31,550 bases of DNA from DATMNI01 sp035570275 (GTDB lineage: Bacteria; Acidobacteriota; Terriglobia; Bryobacterales; Bryobacteraceae). This document shows, piece after piece, positions 22,439 through 30,415 of the stretch. The stretch lies in contig DATMNI010000088.1 in NCBI GenBank assembly GCA_035570275.1, positions 1 to 31,550 of the forward strand, read 5' to 3'. The notes beneath the pieces were generated by a model that saw nothing but the letters and a program-made list of their open reading frames with translations, was not told the origin of the DNA and made no database searches. The translations under genes were made by a program, and so were the position numbers. Each line of letters opens with the position of its first letter. Positions within the stretch are counted from its first letter, which is position 1.

Positions 22439-24910
22439 TCAATCCACAAACAGAAACTCGCTGGTGTTCAGCATCGCCCGGGCCGCATTTTCCAGGCCTT
22501 GTTGCGCCGCGAAGTCCGCCAGGCGACGGGTTTCCCGCCCATCGGGATTGCGTCCCAACGTCAGCCGGTATAGCCAGGCGATCTGCTGGTCCCGTTGCGC
22601 CGCCAGGTGGGTCACGCGCGCCGCCAGATGCTCCGCCTGCCGCACCATGAATGGATTGTTGAGTTGTGCCAGCGCCTGTATGGCCGTGATGGTGGTGTTC
22701 CGCTTGGCCGTGATCAGCGAAGCGTCCGGGCAATCCAGACTGTCCATGAACGGGTCGGGAACGCTGCGCACCAGGAAGCGATACACGCTGCGCCGGTAGC
22801 TGGCGGGGCTATCGATATCGAACCGCGAGTAGTCGTAGGTCGGCGAATGATCGTCCTTGAACCAGAACTGCTCGGCCGATGGGCCGCCCATCGTCACATC
22901 CAGCTTGCCGCTCACCGAAAGCACCGCATCGCGCACCGATTCGGCGTCCAGCCGCTGCCGGTTCATACGCCACAGGTAACGGTTTTCCGAATCGGCCTGC
23001 GCGTTGGCGGGGTTGTTGGCGGACCGCTGGCGATACGTGGCGCTCATCAGGATCAGTTTCTGAAGCCGTTTGATCGACCCACTCTGGTTCGACCCACCCC
23101 CATCGCGGAATGTGACCGCCAGCCAGTCCAGCAACTCCGGATGCGTCGGCTCGGAGCCCATATGGCCGAAGTCATTGGCCGAATCCACAATCCCGCTGCC
23201 GAAGTGGTACTGCCAGACCCGATTGACGATGGATCGCCACGTCAGCATGTTGTCCGGAGCCGTGATCCAATGGGCCAGCGCCGCGCGGCGCGCGCCTTCG
23301 GGTTCGCCGTCCTTCACCCGAAACCGCGACTCCAGCGATGGGACGCAACTCAGGGCGCCCGGACCAACCAGCTTGCCCGGACTTTCCACGCTGCCGCGCT
23401 GCAACACCGCAATCGCTCGCGGCTCCACGGCGAAGGTGAATGTGCCCTGCGGATCGAAAGCGTTGGCCGCCGCGTAGACCAATTGCGGCTTGCCCAGCCG
23501 GTCAAGGTCCCGCTCGATGGCCTGCACCGCGGCGGACAGCCTTGCGATCTGCTGGTGCGTCTCCGGGCTCACCAAAGCCTGCCACAGCGCCTTGCGGTCG
23601 GCCGTGAGCTTCGCGATCTGCGGCTGCAGTTCGGCCTTCTGCGTTTGGGCGAACTCGAACTTGACCTCGGTCAGGGTTTCGTCCAGCTTCTTGAGCTCGG
23701 GACTGGTGACGCTGGCCGCCTGCTCCTGCAGCGGCCGCAATTGCACCAGCAGCACCCGCCGTTTTTCCAGCAGCGGACGCCGCGCCGCGTGAACTTTGGG
23801 GTCCAGGTCATAGGGCACGTCGGCGCGGTCCACGCCGGCGAACACGGCCTGCAGGCGGTAGTAATCCTCCTGCGGAATCGGGTCGAACTTGTGGTTGTGG
23901 CAGCGGGCGCAGTGGGCCGTCATGCTGACGAAGGCGGACATGGTGGTCATCACCATGTCATCGCGATCCAGCAGGCGCGTGATGTTTTTGTCGGTGGTGC
24001 CTTCGCGCAATTCCACCTGGCCGACGTAATCCCACGGACCGGCGGCGATGAAACCGGTGGCCACGGTCCCATCGGGATCGTCCGGCCAAAGCACGTCACC
24101 GGCGAGCTGTTCTTCCACGAACCGGGCGTACGGCTTGTCCTGGTTGAAGGCGCGAATCACGTAGTCGCGATACGGCCAGGCATTGCGGCGCGGCTTGTCT
24201 TTGTCGTAGCCGTGCGATTCGCCGTAGTGGACCACATCCAGCCAATGGCGACCCCACCGCTCGCCGTAGCGCGGCGACGCCAGCAGCCGGTCCACCAGCT
24301 TCTCATAGGCATCCGGAGATTTGTCGCCGACGAACGCCTGAATCTCTTCCCACGCGGGCGGCAGTCCGTGCAGATCGTACGTGAGCCTGCGGATCAGCGT
24401 GGCCGCGTCCGCCTCGGGCGAGGGCGTCAGCTTTTTTTCCGATAGTTTGGCCAGCACAAAGGCGTCGATGGGGGTCCGCGCCCATTTTGAGGCCGCTGGC
24501 GGCACCGCGGGTTTCCGCAGCGGCTGCAGCGACCACAGCATCGTCTTGTTGCGATCGGCGCGCAGGTCTTCCGGCCACAGGGCGCCCTGTGCAATCCAGG
24601 CGCGGATTTCGGCCACCTGCGCGCCGGTTAGGGGGGCAGCCTGCATCGGCATCTTCGGTTTCTCGCCGGAGATCATGCGCACCAGATTGCTTTCGTCAGG
24701 CTTTCCCGGCACGATGGCCGGCCCATGCAGTCCGCCCTTGGCGGCATCGGCCGCGGAGACGAGCGAAAGTCCGCTCATTCGGACGGACTCATTGTGGCAG
24801 CGCAGGCAGTGGGCTTCGAGGATCCCGGCCGCTGGGGGCAGATCGGCTGCACCGGCGAAAGAAGCAGCAAACAGAATGGCAATAACCGTACGGCGGGACG
24901 TGTTCGGCAT
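22439..24910 (-). CDS. PSD1-type cytochrome: PSCyt1-DUF1549-DUF1553 protein
   Basis: An exported 823-residue protein. Signal peptide MPNTSRRTVIAILFAASFAGA is followed by a planctomycete cytochrome C domain (about 25-115) with a heme motif CLRCH at 35-39. DUF1549 follows (about 135-350; RLTYDLHGLPP, SPRYGERWGRHWLD), including a second CXXCH motif, CARCH, in MTAHCARCHNHKFDPI. DUF1553 occupies the C-terminal part (RSIVNRVWQYHFGSGIV, HPELLDWLA, MSATYRQ). A coiled-coil-like charged segment lies between them (about 375-480). I chose ATG 24910, where the signal peptide begins; an in-frame TTG eight codons upstream is possible. Role unknown; redox or polysaccharide-related function is proposed for the family. 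Confidence 0.93.
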   Translation of the reverse strand: MPNTSRRTVIAILFAASFAGAADLPPAAGILEAHCLRCHNESVRMSGLSLVSAADAAKGGLHGPAIVPGKPDESNLVRMISGEKPKMPMQAAPLTGAQVAEIRAWIAQGALWPEDLRADRNKTMLWSLQPLRKPAVPPAASKWARTPIDAFVLAKLSEKKLTPSPEADAATLIRRLTYDLHGLPPAWEEIQAFVGDKSPDAYEKLVDRLLASPRYGERWGRHWLDVVHYGESHGYDKDKPRRNAWPYRDYVIRAFNQDKPYARFVEEQLAGDVLWPDDPDGTVATGFIAAGPWDYVGQVELREGTTDKNITRLLDRDDMVMTTMSAFVSMTAHCARCHNHKFDPIPQEDYYRLQAVFAGVDRADVPYDLDPKVHAARRPLLEKRRVLLVQLRPLQEQAASVTSPELKKLDETLTEVKFEFAQTQKAELQPQIAKLTADRKALWQALVSPETHQQIARLSAAVQAIERDLDRLGKPQLVYAAANAFDPQGTFTFAVEPRAIAVLQRGSVESPGKLVGPGALSCVPSLESRFRVKDGEPEGARRAALAHWITAPDNMLTWRSIVNRVWQYHFGSGIVDSANDFGHMGSEPTHPELLDWLAVTFRDGGGSNQSGSIKRLQKLILMSATYRQRSANNPANAQADSENRYLWRMNRQRLDAESVRDAVLSVSGKLDVTMGGPSAEQFWFKDDHSPTYDYSRFDIDSPASYRRSVYRFLVRSVPDPFMDSLDCPDASLITAKRNTTITAIQALAQLNNPFMVRQAEHLAARVTHLAAQRDQQIAWLYRLTLGRNPDGRETRRLADFAAQQGLENAARAMLNTSEFLFVD

Positions 24911-25005
24911 TAATGAGCTGACTGCATTGTACAACCACGCCGCGTTCGCGGGGCAGGTTATGATCTGGGGTTGTGGATGTTTTCCGGAGTAGACTCGGCA
25001 GAGAG

Positions 25006-27942
25006 ATGGCGAACGCTCCCACCGTTTTCATATCCTCCACCCATGAGGATTTGAAGATTTACCGCCAGGCTGCCCGAGACGCCGCCGTCGCTTCACGATT
25101 CCTGCTGGAACGGATGGAAGATTTCGTGGCCAGCAGCCAGCACCCGCCTCTCGCCGCATGCATGGCCAGAGTCGGCGCCGCCGATGTCGTGGTAGTGATC
25201 GTGGGGCATCGCTACGGCTGGGTGCCGGATGGTGCCGGCACCAAGAGCATCACACGCCTGGAGTGTGAGGAAGCCGTCAGGCAGGGCAAAGAGGTGCTCG
25301 CGTTCCTGGCGGACCCGAGCTTCGATTGGCCCGTGCAATTAAAGGAATCCTATCGCGTAACCGAGGCCATCGACAAAGGCAGCTTCGACCCGAACCTAGT
25401 AAACGAAGTTCAGCGCAACATCGCCGGACTCGCGGATTTCAAAGCGTGGCTGAACAGCTTTGGCATTCGCGCCACCTTTACCAACCCCGATGACCTCCGC
25501 GGCAAAGTCGCATCCGCGCTTCGTGATTGGCGGGACAGCCATCCTGAGTTCACCGACGCCCCACCGCCTCCGCCCCTCGCCCAGTCCGACCCAACCGTCT
25601 ACCTGAAGTACCTGCGCGAGCAGACCGCATGGATCGATATCCGCGGCCTGCAAGTCGGCGCGGGTAAGGCTTACCGCTTTCCCATCGAAGACTTGTACAT
25701 CCCGCTCACGACGCAAGACGCACCTCCGAGCCGCGACTTGTCGCTCGACCGTCAGGGAGCGGCCGTGGAACTGGAAGAAGCCCTGTCTCATCACCGCCTG
25801 CTGATTACCGGCGACCCCGGCTCCGGCAAGACCACCTTCCTCCGCCACGTCGCTCACGTCTGGTGCCGCGGCCTGCTTGATGCCCCATCCCACGCGCCGC
25901 TGCTTTTTCCGATCTTCATCCGCATTTCGGACCTGGCCGAGCACATCCGCAACTGCCAGTCGAAGGCTGGCGGCCCGAGCACGCAGACCGAGCCATCCTG
26001 GCTGCCCCATTTCCTAACCGCGCAAAACGAAGAGTTCACCTGGGGCCTCAACGAAGCCTTCTTCCGCGAGAAGCTCAATAGCGATTCCTGTATCGTCCTC
26101 CTGGACGGTCTCGTCGAAGCGCCCAGCCAGCGGGAGCGAGACACCATCGTCCGTCTCCTCGAATCCGCTATCCAGACTTATGGCAACTGCCGTTTCGTCG
26201 TCTCCACGCGCCCGATGGCTTTCACCCGCCTGCATGGCTTCCAAGACGCCCAGATCGAACCGCTCGAACCGCCCGCCATCAAAAAGTTCGTGGAGCACTG
26301 GTGCCGCCGCCTGTTCCCGGGAGACGCCGCCGGCGCCAGCCGCCACTTCGACGAGTTCAGCGAAGCTCTCCACCGCGTCGAGATCCGCCGGATGGCGCGC
26401 ACCCCCTTGACGCTAACCGCGCAGGCCGTGGTCCACTGGAACGAGCACCGCCTCCCCGAACAGCGCGCCGACCTGTACGAGTCCATCCTGCTCTGGCTCG
26501 CCCAAGCCCGCGAAACTCGCCCCGGCAGGGTATCGGCCGAGCGTTGCCTGGAATTTCTGCAAACGATGGCTCTCGCCATGCAGAAGCATCCAAGATGGCG
26601 CCTGGTGGAGGTCAGTAAGGGTTGGGTATCGGATGTTTTGCCGCTTGGATTCGTGGAGCAGGAAGAAGTAGATAACGGCATCATCGTCAGCGAAGACGGC
26701 GACATCCATTTCTGGCATCTCACGTTTCAGGAGTACCTCGCCGCTCGCGCCATCGGCAGCCAGCCCGATGCCGCGCAACACGAGTTGCTGCTGGAAAGCA
26801 ACGAACCGGAATGGCGTGCTCAGTACGAATTGCTGCCGGTAAACTATCGGCTCTACCAACCGGAATGGCGTGAGGTGATGCTTTTCCTAGCCGGCGTTCT
26901 GATGTACCGCGGCAAGGCGGACGGGCTGTTCTCGGCAGTGCTCGATCACCTTGGCGAAGAGCCGTCGCTCGCCGAACAGGCGCGCTGCGTTGGGCTCCTC
27001 GGTGCGATGGTCCACGCTCTGTCGTCGTTAGGCTACAAGCCCGCCGACTCTCGCTACCGCGAGTTTTTGGACTTAGTCCTCGGCCTAGGGGTTTTCGACG
27101 CCAAGAAGGCGGTACCCATTGACTTCCAGACCCGTCTGGAAGCGGCCGAAGCACTCGGCCAGACCGGAGATCCGCGCCTGGGTCGGGAAGAGAACTGGAT
27201 TACGATTGAAGGCGGCGGGTTCCTGATGGGGGCGCAAAGCAAGGACCCGAAGCAGCCCAACTATGACTCTGACGCGTACTACGACGAAGCACCGGTCCGC
27301 GAGGTAGGCATCCAGACCTTCCAGATGGCCAAGTATCCGGTAACTGTTGCGGAGTTCGAACGCTTCGTGGAAAGCGATGGCTACTTCGACGAGCGGTGGT
27401 GGACCGCCGGCGGCTTTGGAACGGACGCGCCCGAAGGGTGGGAGGAGCAAGCCGCACATCCAAATTGGCCTGTGACAAGAGTGAACTGGTACCAGGCATC
27501 GGCTTATTGTGCCTGGGCCAAGGTACGGCTGCCGACCGAGGCGGAATGGGAATGGGCGGCACGAGGGAGCGGCGGAAGGATGTATCCTTGGGGAGACGAA
27601 AAGCCTGATGTCACACGCGCCAATTACAACGAGGGCGAAGTTGGACATGCCACACCCGTCGGTCTCTACCCCGCTGGAGGCACGCCGGAGGGGATTCAGG
27701 ACATGGCGGGAAATGTCTACGAATGGTTGGCGGACGTCTACGCGCCTTACGGGAACCCGTCGGAAAAGGACGACAGCGAATCCAACCCGATGCGGGTAGT
27801 GCGCGGTGGTTGCTGGTACTTCAGGGCGAGGTACCTGCGCGCTGCCGTCCGCTACCGGGACGAGGCAGACCACGGAAGCAACACCGTCGGCTTTCGTTGC
27901 GTCCGGGACGTGCCTCCCAACAGCGCTACAATCCAATCATGA
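25006..27942 (+). CDS. DUF4062-NACHT-FGE multidomain protein (STAND-type, putative defence)
   Basis: A 978-residue cytoplasmic protein of three domains. Residues 5-105 are DUF4062 (TVFISSTHEDLKIYRQAA, then VVVVIVGHRYGWVP), an effector or adaptor domain. Residues 262-480 are a NACHT-type STAND NTPase with Walker A GDPGSGKTT (269-277), Walker B CIVLLDGLVEA (362-372) and sensor VVSTRP (398-403). Residues 729-968 are a formylglycine-generating-enzyme-like, C-type-lectin fold domain (FLMGAQ, KYPVTVAEFERF, RLPTEAEWEWAARG, GNVYEWLAD, VRGGCWYF). Such an order suggests ligand sensing by the C-terminus, NTP-driven assembly and an N-terminal output, as in antiphage STAND proteins; function here is inferred. 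The enzyme's catalytic cysteines are missing. ATG 25006 fits the DUF4062 start; GTG 24973 is an alternative. The stop overlaps the Uma2 start (ATGA). Confidence 0.9.
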   Translation: MANAPTVFISSTHEDLKIYRQAARDAAVASRFLLERMEDFVASSQHPPLAACMARVGAADVVVVIVGHRYGWVPDGAGTKSITRLECEEAVRQGKEVLAFLADPSFDWPVQLKESYRVTEAIDKGSFDPNLVNEVQRNIAGLADFKAWLNSFGIRATFTNPDDLRGKVASALRDWRDSHPEFTDAPPPPPLAQSDPTVYLKYLREQTAWIDIRGLQVGAGKAYRFPIEDLYIPLTTQDAPPSRDLSLDRQGAAVELEEALSHHRLLITGDPGSGKTTFLRHVAHVWCRGLLDAPSHAPLLFPIFIRISDLAEHIRNCQSKAGGPSTQTEPSWLPHFLTAQNEEFTWGLNEAFFREKLNSDSCIVLLDGLVEAPSQRERDTIVRLLESAIQTYGNCRFVVSTRPMAFTRLHGFQDAQIEPLEPPAIKKFVEHWCRRLFPGDAAGASRHFDEFSEALHRVEIRRMARTPLTLTAQAVVHWNEHRLPEQRADLYESILLWLAQARETRPGRVSAERCLEFLQTMALAMQKHPRWRLVEVSKGWVSDVLPLGFVEQEEVDNGIIVSEDGDIHFWHLTFQEYLAARAIGSQPDAAQHELLLESNEPEWRAQYELLPVNYRLYQPEWREVMLFLAGVLMYRGKADGLFSAVLDHLGEEPSLAEQARCVGLLGAMVHALSSLGYKPADSRYREFLDLVLGLGVFDAKKAVPIDFQTRLEAAEALGQTGDPRLGREENWITIEGGGFLMGAQSKDPKQPNYDSDAYYDEAPVREVGIQTFQMAKYPVTVAEFERFVESDGYFDERWWTAGGFGTDAPEGWEEQAAHPNWPVTRVNWYQASAYCAWAKVRLPTEAEWEWAARGSGGRMYPWGDEKPDVTRANYNEGEVGHATPVGLYPAGGTPEGIQDMAGNVYEWLADVYAPYGNPSEKDDSESNPMRVVRGGCWYFRARYLRAAVRYRDEADHGSNTVGFRCVRDVPPNSATIQS
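27796..27909 (+). other. Candidate DGR variable repeat at the end of the FGE domain
   Basis: This is the 3' end of the NACHT-FGE gene, where diversity-generating retroelements place their variable repeat in FGE-fold targets. Positions that are normally Asn in such templates (residues 938, 939, 943, 948, 950, 952, 956, 958, 959, 960) read tac, ttc, tac, gtc, tac, gac, cac, agc, aac, acc. All could come from AAC by changes only at A bases. The frame (W, LRAA, R-x-R, GFRC) is kept. The genome's preference for C in third position weakens this, and no template or reverse transcriptase is in view. Confidence 0.4.
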
Positions 27943-28457
27943 GCGCGACCACACAGATCACTTGGGAAGAATTCCTCGACCTGCCCGACGCTCCGGGCAA
28001 GCAAGAACTATTAGATGGAGAACTGATCATATTGCCTCCCGCCAAACACAGCCACAACAGAATTTCCAAGCTGGTTCAGCGTCTGCTGGAATCGGTAATG
28101 GATGAATCCCGGGTATGGCACGAGGAGGGTTATCAACTGCGGCGCGGCTATCTCATACCCGACGTGAGCGTAACCTGGCCCGATCAGCCCATCGAAAACG
28201 ATTGGCTCCAGGGTGCCCCGATGTTAGCCGTCGAGGTGGTGTCCCCCTCCAACACGGCGGCACAAATTGAAAAGAAGACCGCCGCTTACCTGGAAGAAGG
28301 TGCCGCCGAGGTCTGGGTGATCTACCCAACCACTCGCCGGATGACCGCCTTCCGCAAGGGAACTTGGGAGTACGCTACCGACACCGGCACCTACACCTGC
28401 GCCCTGCTGAATCTCGTGGTTGACCTTACCACCATACTCGGCCCCGTCACCGCCTGA
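27939..28457 (+). CDS. Uma2 family protein (PD-(D/E)XK nuclease fold)
   Basis: A 172-residue Uma2 (DUF820) protein. The family has a restriction-endonuclease-like fold, but its biological role is unknown. The pattern is complete: WEEFLDLPD and YELLDG-like QELLDGELI at the N-terminus, Asp75 in YLIPDVSV, Glu99 in LAVEVVSPSN, and lysines at 112-113 in QIEKKTAAYLEEGAAEVWVIYP. It starts at ATG 27939, overlapping the NACHT gene's stop by four bases (ATGA). The tight coupling suggests that it is made in fixed ratio with the NACHT protein and may be its effector or partner. Uma2 genes are numerous and mobile in multicellular-type bacteria, so chance linkage is also possible. Confidence 0.9.
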   Translation: MSATTQITWEEFLDLPDAPGKQELLDGELIILPPAKHSHNRISKLVQRLLESVMDESRVWHEEGYQLRRGYLIPDVSVTWPDQPIENDWLQGAPMLAVEVVSPSNTAAQIEKKTAAYLEEGAAEVWVIYPTTRRMTAFRKGTWEYATDTGTYTCALLNLVVDLTTILGPVTA

Positions 28458-28479
28458 CCCCTGACCCCTGGATTGCGCC

Positions 28480-28640
28480 GCGAAGATGGAACACTTCGTT
28501 GCCTCTGGAAAGCACCCGCCCTACCGCGCCTGCATGGAGAGAGTAGCGGGGGCCGACGTGCTGCTGGTGACGGTGGCCCCACCGCTATCGGTTGGATTCC
28601 GCCCGGCCAACCCGGCACCAGCCACAGGAGCAGGTACGTT
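28480..28640 (+). pseudogene. Degenerate second DUF4062 fragment
   Basis: Translation from 28486 gives MEHFVASGKHPPYRACMER then VAGADVLLVTV, closely matching MEDFVASSQHPPLAACMAR then VGAADVVVVIV in the intact DUF4062-NACHT protein. The match continues through two frame changes: CACCGCTAT encodes HRY, and GGTTGGATTCCGCCC encodes GWIPPGQPGTS in a further frame, equal to HRYGWVPDGAGTKS. The first 35 residues of the domain and everything after about residue 80 are missing. It is a decayed, truncated paralogue, probably from duplication or from loss of a second defence gene. Confidence 0.8.
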
Positions 28641-28852
28641 TGCCCCTCAGACCGTTGCCGGCGGCCAGTTCCTCCGCATTAGTCAGCCTTGATGGCGCCG
28701 GTGAGCGGCTTGGCCAAACGACACGCCGACGATCTGCCCGGCGTGCCGTTCAGTCAACAGTGTCAGGCCCGTGATCCAGCCCCCTTGGGTGGATCATACA
28801 CAAATCGAGCCTTGTTTGGTTCCCGCTGTGCCGGGTTAGCGAGAGGTACGTT
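28641..28852. other. Intergenic region with no recognisable gene
   Basis: About 210 bases between the DUF4062 remnant and the catalase end. No domain, RNA gene or clear hairpin terminator is seen. It may contain further decayed sequence of the lost DUF4062 gene. Confidence 0.5.
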
Positions 28853-28894
28853 TCACGCCAGTTACCTCACCCCAGTTACTTCACGCCAGTTACA
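28853..28894 (-). repeat. Three 14-bp tandem repeats across the katA stop codon
   Basis: Units TCACGCCAGTTACC, TCACCCCAGTTACT and TCACGCCAGTTACA start at 28853, 28867 and 28881. The last one encodes the end of catalase (VTGVK). The other two lie partly or wholly beyond the stop, so they look like slipped copies of the gene's own 3' end. The unit is not a multiple of three, and the shift at the first unit junction creates the TAA stop. Confidence 0.88.
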
Positions 28895-30366
28895 AACGCT
28901 TTTGGTATCTCGATCCCGAGGGCGTCCGCCACGCCCTTGCCATATGCCGGATCCGCCTTGGTGAAGTGTTCAATCTGGAGCTTGGCAATGCGCTCCGGAA
29001 TGCCCTTCATATGACCGGCGATGTTGCTGATGAGCGCTTGCTTATCCGCCCGGGACATGAGGCGGAAAAGGTCGCCCGCCTGTGTGTAATCGTCATTTCC
29101 TTCGCGGTGGTTGTAACGGTTCACCTCGCCCGAAACTTTGTAGGGTAACTCTCGGTAACGTGGGTCTTGAACGGGGCCGCCGAAGCTATTCGGCTCGTAG
29201 TTCGGACTGTCGCCGCCATTTTCGTCGGCACGCATGAATCCGTCGCGATTGTAGGTATGCACGGCGCACTGCGGCCGATTGACCGGGAGTGTCTCGAAAT
29301 TGGCGCCGAGACGGTAGCGATGAGCATCGGGATAGCTGATGAGACGGGCTTGCAGCATCTTATCCGGCGAGTAACCCATGCCGGGCACGATATTGACGGG
29401 GGAGAACGCCGCCTGTTCCACCTCCGTGAAGTAATTCTTCGGGTTGCGGTTCAGTTCCATGACGCCAACTTCGATGAGCGGGTAGTCTTTGTGCGGCCAA
29501 ATCTTCGTCAGGTCGAACGGATGGATGTGATACGTCTCGGCTTCGGCTTCCGGCATCACTTGTACGGAGACGCGCCATTTGGGGAAGTCGCCGCGCTCGA
29601 TCGCATCGTGCAGGTCGCGAGTGGCGTAATCGGGATCGGTACCCGCCAACTCATCGGCCCTGGCGGCGGTCAGATTCTTGATGCCCTGCATGGTGAGGAA
29701 GTGCCACTTGCAGTAGAAGCGCTTGTTGGCGGCGTTGACCAGGCTGAAAGTGTGGCTGGAGAAGCCGTGCATGTGGCGGAAACCGTCGGGTGTGCCGCGT
29801 TCGGAGAAAAGCGTGGTGACCTGGTGGAGCGATTCGGGGGACAGGGACCAAAAATCCCACATAACGGTGGGCGAGCGAAGGTTGGTGGCCGGGACGCGCT
29901 TTTGGGAGTGGATGAAGTCGCCGAACTTGAGCGGGTCGCGCACGAAGAAGACGGGGGTGTTGTTGCCGGTCATGTCCCAGTTGCCCTCCTCGGTGTAGAA
30001 CTTGACGGAGAAGCCTCGGGGGTCGCGGGCGGTGTCGGCCGAACCTTTTTCGCCGGCCACGGTGGAGAACCGGGCCAATAGGTCGGTTTTCTTACCAATC
30101 TCGCCGAAGAGCTTGGCAGTGGTGAACTTGGTGATGTCGCCTGTAACCGTGAAAGCGCCGTGCGCGCCGGCGCCCTTGGCATGGACGACGCGTTCCGGGA
30201 TGCGTTCGCGATTGAACTGGGCCATCTTCTCAAAAAGAAGGTAGTCCTCCATGAGAACCGGGCCGCGGGGGCCGGCCGTGATGGAGTTTTGGTTGTCGCC
30301 GACGGGGCGGCCGGACGTCGTGGTCATGTGCGGACAGGATTGTTGCTCGGGTTTTTCTGATGGCAT
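28876..30366 (-). CDS. katA: Monofunctional heme catalase, small-subunit type
   Basis: Breaks hydrogen peroxide into water and oxygen. The 496-residue length matches small-subunit (clade 3) catalases. The active site is complete: distal His62 (RVVHAKGAGAHG), Asn135 (MTGNNTPVFF) and proximal heme ligand Tyr345 (RLISYPDAHRYRLG). The phrase VGDNQNSITAGPRGP is a standard N-terminal signature. ATG 30366 is chosen; ATG 30327 is possible and would remove a 13-residue Cys- and Gln-containing head. A TATAAT box lies only nine bases upstream of ATG 30366, so transcription may begin almost at the start codon, or the real start may be 30327. The divergent neighbour is OxyR, which is expected to control it. 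Confidence 0.96.
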   Translation of the reverse strand: MPSEKPEQQSCPHMTTTSGRPVGDNQNSITAGPRGPVLMEDYLLFEKMAQFNRERIPERVVHAKGAGAHGAFTVTGDITKFTTAKLFGEIGKKTDLLARFSTVAGEKGSADTARDPRGFSVKFYTEEGNWDMTGNNTPVFFVRDPLKFGDFIHSQKRVPATNLRSPTVMWDFWSLSPESLHQVTTLFSERGTPDGFRHMHGFSSHTFSLVNAANKRFYCKWHFLTMQGIKNLTAARADELAGTDPDYATRDLHDAIERGDFPKWRVSVQVMPEAEAETYHIHPFDLTKIWPHKDYPLIEVGVMELNRNPKNYFTEVEQAAFSPVNIVPGMGYSPDKMLQARLISYPDAHRYRLGANFETLPVNRPQCAVHTYNRDGFMRADENGGDSPNYEPNSFGGPVQDPRYRELPYKVSGEVNRYNHREGNDDYTQAGDLFRLMSRADKQALISNIAGHMKGIPERIAKLQIEHFTKADPAYGKGVADALGIEIPKAFVTGVK

Positions 30367-30375
30367 ATGCCCACC

Positions 30376-30381
30376 ATTATA
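30376..30381 (-). promoter_or_regulatory. Likely -10 box of the katA promoter
   Basis: A perfect TATAAT on the minus strand, nine bases before the annotated katA ATG. No -35 match is found 16-18 bases upstream, as is common in promoters that need an activator such as OxyR. The first OxyR-like dyad is about 40 bases further upstream. Confidence 0.5.
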
Positions 30382-30415
30382 AGATCAATCGGATTGCTCC
30401 CGGCGCGCGCCTGCG

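Noticed and set aside
22595..24445. A 616-codon open frame on the plus strand antisense to the PSD1 gene
   Set aside because: It has no recognisable domain and a His/Arg/Val-rich composition typical of the reverse strand of GC-rich genes; the minus-strand product is clearly PSCyt1-DUF1549-DUF1553.
27190..27909. An active formylglycine-generating enzyme
   Set aside because: The catalytic cysteine pair is missing, no sulfatase gene is near, and the domain is fused to a STAND protein.
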